A stretch of 64,000 nt of DNA from positions 80,470 to 144,469 of the forward strand of contig JAQXDW010000142.1 of the NCBI GenBank assembly GCA_029251165.1, in the 5' to 3' direction. The stretch comes from Myxococcota bacterium (lineage in GTDB: Bacteria; Myxococcota_A; UBA796). A model generated the notes under the pieces. It was not told the origin of the DNA. It saw only the letters and a program-made list of their open reading frames with translations, and made no database searches. This document shows, one piece after another, positions 19,659 to 26,657 of this stretch. The stretch's first letter is position 1, and the number at the start of each line of letters is the position of its first letter. Both the position numbers and the translations under genes were made by a program.

Positions 19659-21332
19659 ATGCTCCTCTCGCTCTTCCTGGCCTGCACTGACGCCGAGACC
19701 ACTGCCCCGGCAGCACCGTCCCCCAGAGCACTCGCTCCGCCGCCCGCAGAGCCCCTCCCCGAGGAGACGCCGCCCGTCGCCGCTCCGCAGCCCGCGCATG
19801 CCCCGGATGCAGACGCCGGCTCCGTCGCCTGGAGCGTGCACAGCTGCCTGGCCTGCCATGGCGAGCGCGGAGAAGGCGGGGTCGGCCCCCAGTTCGCGGG
19901 TGCTGTCCCAGACATCGAGACGATGACCGCACGCATCCGCGCGGGAGCCCCACCGATGCCAGCGTTCTCCGAAGAGATGCTGCCCGACACCATGATCCGC
20001 GACATCCACGCCTGGCTCCTCCAGCAGCCCAGACCCGGCCCGCCAGCACCCAGCCCGCACACCATCTCCACGCACAGCGGCGTCGACGTCGAGCTGGTGG
20101 TCAGCGGGCTGGATCACCCGATCAGCCTCGCCTGGGGAGCGGAAGGCGCGCTGTACGTCTCGACCAACGGCGGCTTGTTCCCCCGCGCCGGCCAAAAGGT
20201 CGGCAAGATCTGGCGCATCGACAGCGGGCGGGCGGTGCTGTTTGCGGTGGACATCGAGCGACCGCTTGGAATGGTGTGGCACGACGATGCCCTCATCGTC
20301 AGCAGCCGGGGCCGGCTGTCGTCCTGGGCCGACCGAGACGGAGATGGACGTGCTGAGGAGATCGGGGTCCTCATCGATGATCTGCCCGCTGCTGGACTCC
20401 ACCAGAACAACGGCGTCGTGCTGGGTCCAGACGGGATGCTGTACCTGGGCATCGGCACCGCCACCAACGCCGATCCAGAAGCGCAGCCTGCCGGCAGCAT
20501 TCTTCAGGTCGACCCCGTCACCGGCGCCGCTGTGGTCCACGCAGCCGGACTGCGCAACCCGTTTGATCTCGCCTTCACCGCAGATGGCGCGCTGTATGCC
20601 ACAGACAACGGGGTCGATCCCAAGCTCGTCGAGGCCGCCCCCGAGGAACTCAACCACATCGAGGCCGGTGGCTTCTACGGTCACCCCTACGTCTTCGGCG
20701 ACACGATCCGCAGCGATCTCACGATGCCCGACGGGCTCATCGCCATCCCGCCCCTCGCCCGCCTCACCCCCCACGCCTCCGCCAACGGGCTGCTCGCTTA
20801 CGAGGGCGACGCCTTCCCCGAGCTCCACGGAAAGCTCCTCATCGCAGAGTTTGGAAGCTACATCACTCGGTTTCGACGAGCAGGCCGGCAGCTCACCACG
20901 GTGGATCCGGTCGACGGATCGGTCGACATCTGGGCCTCCGGCTTCGCTGGGCGTCCCCTCGACGTGCTCGCCGGGCCCAGCGGAGACGTCTACGTCACCG
21001 ACTTCGAGCAGGGCACGGTGTGGCGCTTCTTTCCCTCCGACCGCAAGCGCATGACCTTCTCGCCAAGCTTCGACTGCCAGCGGGCCACCACCGCCGTCGA
21101 GCACGCCATCTGCAACGATCCGCAGCTCGCCGCCCTCGACGGAGAGCTGGACGCCGCCTACCAAGAGGCGCGCTCGATACTCAATGATGACGAGAAGCGC
21201 GTCCTTCGAGACGAGCAGCGGGCCTGGCTGAAGATCCGAGATGCCTGCGAGGCGGACACCTGGCCAGTGCTCTGCGTCAAGACAACCGTCATAGAGCGAC
21301 TGGAGGCGCTGAGAAACGAGCCTGGAATATAG
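19659..21332 (+). CDS. Lipoprotein fusion: cytochrome c - PQQ-type sugar dehydrogenase propeller - LprI domain
   Basis: 557 residues with four parts in order. A very short lipoprotein signal (MLLSLFLAC, Cys9) and an Ala/Pro linker come first. A c-type cytochrome domain follows with heme motif CLACH (C63, C66, H67), GPQFAG and a distal Met candidate (MPAFSEEM). Next is a beta-propeller (about 130-455) of the glucose/sorbosone dehydrogenase family, with GLDHPISLAWG, the NNG motif, GLRNPFDLAF and EELNHIEAGGFYG. A C-terminal Cys-containing LprI/DUF1311 helical domain (about 473-550: CQRATTAVEHAICND...LDAAYQ) ends the protein. Periplasmic electron transfer from a PQQ-dependent oxidation to the attached heme is a reasonable model. 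LprI domains are known as lysozyme-inhibitor-like; why one is fused here is unknown. Confidence 0.85.
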   Translation: MLLSLFLACTDAETTAPAAPSPRALAPPPAEPLPEETPPVAAPQPAHAPDADAGSVAWSVHSCLACHGERGEGGVGPQFAGAVPDIETMTARIRAGAPPMPAFSEEMLPDTMIRDIHAWLLQQPRPGPPAPSPHTISTHSGVDVELVVSGLDHPISLAWGAEGALYVSTNGGLFPRAGQKVGKIWRIDSGRAVLFAVDIERPLGMVWHDDALIVSSRGRLSSWADRDGDGRAEEIGVLIDDLPAAGLHQNNGVVLGPDGMLYLGIGTATNADPEAQPAGSILQVDPVTGAAVVHAAGLRNPFDLAFTADGALYATDNGVDPKLVEAAPEELNHIEAGGFYGHPYVFGDTIRSDLTMPDGLIAIPPLARLTPHASANGLLAYEGDAFPELHGKLLIAEFGSYITRFRRAGRQLTTVDPVDGSVDIWASGFAGRPLDVLAGPSGDVYVTDFEQGTVWRFFPSDRKRMTFSPSFDCQRATTAVEHAICNDPQLAALDGELDAAYQEARSILNDDEKRVLRDEQRAWLKIRDACEADTWPVLCVKTTVIERLEALRNEPGI

Positions 21333-21474
21333 CGTACCTCGCAAGGTTTCAGCTCAGGCGGGAGACGGCGTACCTGGTGAGACATCAGGAATTTTCCAGA
21401 TATCTACAAAGTCGTGGCCGGACAGACGGCTATGTTGCCGCCACTTTAGAGTCCATTCGCTGAGGAGTCTCTCC

Positions 21475-24405
21475 ATGTCCGCGCTGCGCAATGCGCTGGT
21501 CCCTGTCTCCCTTCTGATTGCGGTCACCGCACTTGCAGAAGGGAACCCGCCGGCCAGCCAGGCCACGCTCGACACCTGGTGGGGTGCTGCTGGAAAGACC
21601 TGGATGGGAGAGACGGTCTACCAGATCGGGGAGGAGGGCATCACCTTCCAGGACGGCGTCTGCTCAATCGAGCTGACTTCCGGTCGCCTGGTCCCGGTCT
21701 ACTCTGGCCAGGAGCCGGTCTCTGAGCGAATCGTCGGGATGATCTTCCAGGGAGAGGGCAGCATGAGCATGCCCTTCCCCAGCCGCGCAGATGCCTGGAC
21801 CTTCGCCAACCACATGGCGAACAACACCAACATCGACACCGAGCGCCTGCTGCCGGTCGTCGAGCGCGGTGAGCCCTTCGTCACCACCATCGATCGCGGG
21901 CTGCTTCTGTCGGCGGATCCGCAGGTGATCGACCTGCTGTACAACCTGGAGCCCGTCGGCTCCGGCGTCATGCTTCAGGAGAGCGCAGACGGTGAGGTCG
22001 ATGAGGCGTTCATCGTCACCGACAGCCGGGGACGGCTGCTGGCGAAGGCGAGCGCGGTCAACGTCCTCGCCGATCGCACCCGCCAGCTCGGCTACTCAGG
22101 CCTCGACCCCAAGGCCATCATCCGCCAGGACCGCCTGCTCCACGAAGAGATGGGGCTGTCTGGTGAGAACCTCCGCATGATCGCGGACTTCCGGACCGAC
22201 ACCTCCTTCCGGGTGGCCTCTGGAGATGGCGCAGGCCTCGGCGGAGATGCCTACGACCGCTGGCTGACCTGCTACCGAGACGGCCAAGACCTCGCCGGCA
22301 CCGGCTACCGCACGATGGCCTTCTCCCATGGCATCGACGGCGAGCAGAGCCGCCACTTCATGCGGTTCAGCGGCGAGCTGTTTCACCCTCTCGGTGCGCC
22401 ATCCCCTTACCAGCCCCCGGTCCGCATGGAGCCGGTGTTCGCCGAGAGCAACATCGAGGTTCGCCCGTTTCGGCGCAGCCTGGAGCAGCAGGCCATCGTC
22501 GAGTCCACCCTCACCCTCAAGGCCGTCGGTGCAGACATCCAGCATGTCGCGATGCGCATGCCGACCGGCACCTCGATCGCGAACACCTGGGAGCTGCTGT
22601 CGCTGACCGACGAGCGCGATCGCGAGCTGGCTCGGGTCGGCCTGTATGCCGGACTGACCTCCAGCTTCTCCGACGGCATCATCGGCGGACAGCTCGACAA
22701 CGACGTCAGCGGTGGCCTCTCGGACACCAGCACCACCGACTCCTCCAGCTCCAACGATCCGCTCAGCAGCAGCAGCACGGAGTCCGACGGCATCGGTGAT
22801 GTCAGCGAGTCGGCCAGCTCTGGAGCCTCGACAGAGAACCTCGCGTTCTCCGAGCAGGAGTTCTTCCAGCAGCGCGAGCAGCGCCGCGAGATGCTGGTGA
22901 TGCTTCCCCAGCCGGTTCCCGAGGGAGAAGAGGTCACCCTCAAGCTGAAGTGGAAGACCAACTGGAAGTTCGCCAACTTCGCGATCTCTGACAACGTCGG
23001 GACCGACGGCAGCACCGTGGTCCGCTCGCTGGGACCGACCACCGGCCCCCAGCCCATCCTCCCCGAGATCCTCCCCTCTCCTGGCGGCAGCATCTGGGAA
23101 TCGTTCCGGACCACCCTCGGCACGCCGACGCCCGTCCTCCGCAGCCTCTCAACGGTCTCCGCTGGCGAGACCGAAAAGTCCTGGATTGACGACGGCAACG
23201 GCTGGCAGTGGTCGGTCTCTCAGGGGAAGAACGCGCGGCGTCCGTCGGTGGCCCTGGGGCGCTGGTACAACTACCAGGAGCCCGCAGCCCAGGATCTGCC
23301 GGCGATCAGCGTCAACCTGTTCCCCTCCACAGGCGAGGCCCTGCCGATGTTTCCGCCGGAGGTCCGCCGGGTGGTCGCGTTCCTGGAGCGCTTCCTGCCG
23401 GACTATCCGCTCGAAGAGGTCGCCATCTACCAGGGCCCCTCCGCGCTCCCCCTCGCCGCGATGACCACCGGCTTTCGGCAGGGCAACTACGGCATGGTCG
23501 GCATCCAGCGGATCTCCAACACCTCGGTGACCGCCACCGGCAGCATTCGTCGGGACAGTCCTTACCTCGCCCAGATGATGATCGCGCGGCAGGTCGCGGG
23601 TCAGTACTGGGGACAGAGCATCGCACCGGCCAGCTCCCGCGACGAGTGGCTCCTGGAGTCTCTGGCGGATGCCTACGCCTTCTTCTACATCCGCGCGGCG
23701 TTTGGCTTCGATGCCTACGCCGACATGATGCAGGCACGCCGAGAAGCCCTGGAGAATCCCAGAGAGATCAGCATGGGCCAGGGCTCCTCCTCGAACTGGA
23801 AGAACCGCGAGGCAAAGAGCCGCTCCTACTCGCTGACCGGCGCGCCGACCATGACCGACGTTCCCAGCAACGTCCGTGGCAACTACAGCGCCTACGTCAT
23901 CTCTGAGATGCTGCGCAACCGACTGGGCGACGAGATCTTCTTCACGGCCATCGATCAGCTGGCTCAGGAGCGTCGCGGAAAGCGGGTCACCACTGAGCTG
24001 TTCCAGACCATCCTGGAGGAGAATTCTGGTCAGGACCTGTCAAACTTCTTCGACTACTGGATCCACAACGCCTTCATCCCCTCCATCAACGTTTCGATCT
24101 TGAAGAACTCCGGCGATGTCGCACGGGGCTGCATCGAGACCAATGTACCGTTCGGGATCTTTGACGTGCCGATACGGGTGGTCGATCAGGACGGCGAGCG
24201 CATGGTCGAGGCCCTGGTCGATGTGGTCAATGGGACGGGCTACTTCGAGGTTCCCGGTCGTGAAGGTGACTTTACAGTCGAAGTAGACCCGTACGGAATG
24301 GTGCTGGCGTTTGATAGAGACCTCAAGGAAGTCCGTGAGCTTCCCTGCGAAAGAGACTCGTCAGCCGATGCCATTGAAGATCCAGCAGAGGACTCGGTGC
24401 CCTGA
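21475..24405 (+). CDS. M1 aminopeptidase-like protein lacking the zinc motif (pseudopeptidase), secreted
   Basis: 976 residues. An N-terminal signal peptide (VPVSLLIAVTALAEG) gives an exported protein. The C-terminal third has the gluzincin layout of M1 peptidases: ARQVAGQYWG (704-713) where HExxH-WG is expected, and DEWLLESLADAY (723-734), where E728 sits exactly 18 residues after the second motif position. Only the downstream Glu is kept; the two His and catalytic Glu read R705, Q706, G709. The end resembles M1-type helical and beta domains (RGNYSAYVISEMLRNRLGDEIFFTAIDQLA, LSNFFDYWIHNA). The middle holds a Ser/Asp-rich low-complexity linker (about 415-460). It is probably a non-catalytic, envelope-located binding protein. 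The CarD-type gene follows. Confidence 0.75.
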   Translation: MSALRNALVPVSLLIAVTALAEGNPPASQATLDTWWGAAGKTWMGETVYQIGEEGITFQDGVCSIELTSGRLVPVYSGQEPVSERIVGMIFQGEGSMSMPFPSRADAWTFANHMANNTNIDTERLLPVVERGEPFVTTIDRGLLLSADPQVIDLLYNLEPVGSGVMLQESADGEVDEAFIVTDSRGRLLAKASAVNVLADRTRQLGYSGLDPKAIIRQDRLLHEEMGLSGENLRMIADFRTDTSFRVASGDGAGLGGDAYDRWLTCYRDGQDLAGTGYRTMAFSHGIDGEQSRHFMRFSGELFHPLGAPSPYQPPVRMEPVFAESNIEVRPFRRSLEQQAIVESTLTLKAVGADIQHVAMRMPTGTSIANTWELLSLTDERDRELARVGLYAGLTSSFSDGIIGGQLDNDVSGGLSDTSTTDSSSSNDPLSSSSTESDGIGDVSESASSGASTENLAFSEQEFFQQREQRREMLVMLPQPVPEGEEVTLKLKWKTNWKFANFAISDNVGTDGSTVVRSLGPTTGPQPILPEILPSPGGSIWESFRTTLGTPTPVLRSLSTVSAGETEKSWIDDGNGWQWSVSQGKNARRPSVALGRWYNYQEPAAQDLPAISVNLFPSTGEALPMFPPEVRRVVAFLERFLPDYPLEEVAIYQGPSALPLAAMTTGFRQGNYGMVGIQRISNTSVTATGSIRRDSPYLAQMMIARQVAGQYWGQSIAPASSRDEWLLESLADAYAFFYIRAAFGFDAYADMMQARREALENPREISMGQGSSSNWKNREAKSRSYSLTGAPTMTDVPSNVRGNYSAYVISEMLRNRLGDEIFFTAIDQLAQERRGKRVTTELFQTILEENSGQDLSNFFDYWIHNAFIPSINVSILKNSGDVARGCIETNVPFGIFDVPIRVVDQDGERMVEALVDVVNGTGYFEVPGREGDFTVEVDPYGMVLAFDRDLKEVRELPCERDSSADAIEDPAEDSVP

Positions 24406-24482
24406 CACGCTTGCAGAGTCCGCAGCAGTTCAATACCCAGATAGCAGGGCGTTATGGTCTCCCCTCCAACCCACAGGGCGTG

Positions 24483-25046
24483 ATGGAATTCGAAGTCGGC
24501 GAAAAGGCAGTTTACCCAGGCCATGGCGTCGGTGTGATCACCGACATCCAGAAGTTTGAGATCGAAGACCTCGTCAGCGAGGTCTATGTCCTTCGCATCC
24601 TGGACAACGGTCTCACCATCTCTGTTCCACTCCAAAACGCCGGCGCCCTCGGGATGCGGCGGGTGATGAGCAGCGACCAGGTCAAGAAGGCCTTTGAGAC
24701 CCTCAAGGACTGGGACGTCCCCCCGGACAAGCAAACCTGGAACCGCCGCTTTCGGCAGTACACCGCCCAGCTCCACACCGGCGACCCCATCGAGGTCAGC
24801 AAGGTCCTCCGTGATCTGAGTCTCCTTCGGAAGAAGAAGCCGCTGTCGTTTGGTGAGCGCAAGATGTACGACAAGGCCCATACCCTGCTTGTGCAGGAGA
24901 TCGCGGTCACCCGAGACATCGACGAAGAGACCATCGCCGGTGAGATCGAGGCCATCTTCGCTGTCGAGACCGAAGAAGAGATCGCCAATAAAGCGAAAGC
25001 CAAGGCCAAGGCCAAGGCGAAGAACAAGGCCAAGAAAAAGTCTTGA
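24483..25046 (+). CDS. CarD/CdnL-family RNA-polymerase-binding regulator with Lys/Ala tail
   Basis: 187 residues from the ATG at 24483; an upstream TTG would add residues outside the family. The N-terminal CarD/CdnL RNAP-interacting (Tudor-like) domain has EVGEKAVYPGHGVGVI and LDNGLTISVPLQNAGALGMRRVMS. The helical DNA-binding part includes KQTWNRRFRQY and LSFGERKMYDKAHTLLVQEIA. CdnL proteins bind the RNAP beta subunit and stabilise open complexes at many promoters. Unlike ordinary CdnL (about 160 residues), this one ends in a Lys/Ala repeat tail (KAKAKAKAKAKNKAKKK), reminiscent of histone H1-like C-termini. A second CarD-type gene lies at 31311. A hairpin overlaps its stop codon. Confidence 0.9.
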   Translation: MEFEVGEKAVYPGHGVGVITDIQKFEIEDLVSEVYVLRILDNGLTISVPLQNAGALGMRRVMSSDQVKKAFETLKDWDVPPDKQTWNRRFRQYTAQLHTGDPIEVSKVLRDLSLLRKKKPLSFGERKMYDKAHTLLVQEIAVTRDIDEETIAGEIEAIFAVETEEEIANKAKAKAKAKAKNKAKKKS

Positions 25047-25081
25047 TCCTTAAGTTGTGCCCTCAACAACTGAAGGATCAA
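25043..25081 (+). terminator. Long hairpin at the end of the CarD-type gene
   Basis: Arms 25043-25058 and 25066-25081 pair over about 15 bp with one A-G mismatch; the stop codon is inside the left arm. No T-run follows, so it could be a factor-dependent terminator or an mRNA-stabilising 3' hairpin. Confidence 0.5.
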
Positions 25082-25152
25082 TTCCGACCTTGAGAAGGCC
25101 ATCAGCGCGGCCTGACGCCTTCGCTGCTAAGCTTTAGGTCAGAGGTCGTGAA

Positions 25153-26586
25153 ATGAGGCTGGGACCAGTCACACTCTTGGTCGCGCTCCTGTCGGGGTGC
25201 TCGGACTACGCACTGGAGAATCAGCGCGAGCCGGTCACTCCTGCGCCGGAGCTGGCCCTCTCGACCGACCACATCGACTTTGGCTCCCAAGCCGACGGTG
25301 TAATGACCTCCAAGGTGCTCTGGCTGGAGAATGTCGGCAGCGCAGCGATGTCGGTGCTGAACATCTCGCTGGATGGATCCCCGGCGTTCACTCTGACCAT
25401 CCCGGAGAAGACCGACATCCTACAGCCTGGTGAGCGGCTGGCGGTCGCGCTCCACTACACACCGATCAACCTCAACGAGAGCGCCTCGCTCAGCGTACTC
25501 ACCACCGATCCGCGCTACCCGACCGCCACGGTCCAGCTCAACGGCACCGGGGCCTACCCAAAGCTGAGTCTCTCGGACAACCCGCTGCTGATGGCCACCG
25601 CCAGCTCCGAGCACACCACCGAGGATGTGCTGACCGTCATCAACTCTGGCAGCGTCGATCTCGTCATCGAGAACATCATCCTCACCGGCGATGGCTTCTC
25701 GCTGGTCGAGGAGGCCATGCTGCCGCTGCTCCTTGAGCCCAACGAGACCCATGAGGTCCCGATTGCCTTCTCGAATGCATCCTCCGGCACCTTCCATGGT
25801 CAGATCTGGTTCGAGGACAACACGGTCACCGGCCTCAGCAGCGGCAGTATCTTAGGGGCCAACGCAGTCCCCGTCGCCCTGTGCTCAGCCTCCGATGCAA
25901 CCATCGCGCCCATCCACGGCAGCACCGACTGGCTGGGAGAGGAGTCCTTTGATTCCGCCGGAGGAGCGCTGGTCGAGTACCAATGGAGCCTGATCTCTCG
26001 GCCCAACGGATCCGCCGTCAGCCTCAACGCGACCGTCGGAAATGCCAACCGCTACAACTTCATCCCCGACCTCGCAGGGGAGTACACCGCACAGCTCGTG
26101 GTGGTCAACGAAGATGGCATCGCCTCAGAGCCCTGCACCACAACCATCGACGCCATCCCCGATCAGAACCTCTGGGTCGAGATGTTCTGGACACACCCCG
26201 ATGACGACATGGATCTCCACCTCCTCCGTCCCGACGGCACGCTCGGAGAAGACAGCGACTGCTTCTACGACAACTGCGTCAGCGGCGGACTGGACTGGGG
26301 AGAGCAGAGCAACGACATCGACGATCCCAGCCTGGACATCGACGACATCCACGGGATCGGACCAGAGAACATCAACATCCTGGTCCCCGAGGACGGCACG
26401 TTCACAGTCGTTGTGCACGACTACCAGTTCTCTACGCCCAACTACTACGAGGAGAACACCGTCACCGTGAACGTCTTCCTCGGCGGCCAGCTCACCTGGA
26501 CGGGCAGCAAGCCGGTCTCTGGAGAGAACTCCTACACCAGGTTTGTCAAGGTCGCCTGGCCTGAGGGCACCATCACCGAGCTGTAA
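25153..26586 (+). CDS. Lipoprotein with ASH/choice-of-anchor-type beta domains and YfaP-like C-terminus
   Basis: 477 residues. The signal MRLGPVTLLVALLSGC has Cys16 as lipid site. Two immunoglobulin-like repeats of the ASH/choice-of-anchor D type follow (about 30-130 and 135-235; strands such as HIDFGSQADG, LWLENVGSAAMSVLNISL, VINSGSVDLVIENI). Next comes a PKD-like segment (FDSAGGALVEYQWSLISRPNGS, then AGEYTAQLVVVNEDG) and a C-terminal module with WTHPDDDMDLHLLRPDG and an Asp/Cys-rich loop, like the YfaP/DUF2135 fold. Each is a binding or spacer module, so it is probably a surface adhesion or scaffold lipoprotein. No catalytic motif seen. Confidence 0.75.
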   Translation: MRLGPVTLLVALLSGCSDYALENQREPVTPAPELALSTDHIDFGSQADGVMTSKVLWLENVGSAAMSVLNISLDGSPAFTLTIPEKTDILQPGERLAVALHYTPINLNESASLSVLTTDPRYPTATVQLNGTGAYPKLSLSDNPLLMATASSEHTTEDVLTVINSGSVDLVIENIILTGDGFSLVEEAMLPLLLEPNETHEVPIAFSNASSGTFHGQIWFEDNTVTGLSSGSILGANAVPVALCSASDATIAPIHGSTDWLGEESFDSAGGALVEYQWSLISRPNGSAVSLNATVGNANRYNFIPDLAGEYTAQLVVVNEDGIASEPCTTTIDAIPDQNLWVEMFWTHPDDDMDLHLLRPDGTLGEDSDCFYDNCVSGGLDWGEQSNDIDDPSLDIDDIHGIGPENINILVPEDGTFTVVVHDYQFSTPNYYEENTVTVNVFLGGQLTWTGSKPVSGENSYTRFVKVAWPEGTITEL

Positions 26587-26657
26587 GCGTCGGGCGCTGG
26601 ACGCGCGGAGAGCGCCAGCCTACACCGGGTGTATCCTCCCCTTCCGGGAAGCCTGTC

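Noticed and set aside
19542..21344. A 600-codon minus-strand frame opposite the dehydrogenase fusion.
   Set aside because: The plus-strand product has signal, heme and propeller motifs; the antisense product is Asp/Gly/Val-rich without motifs.
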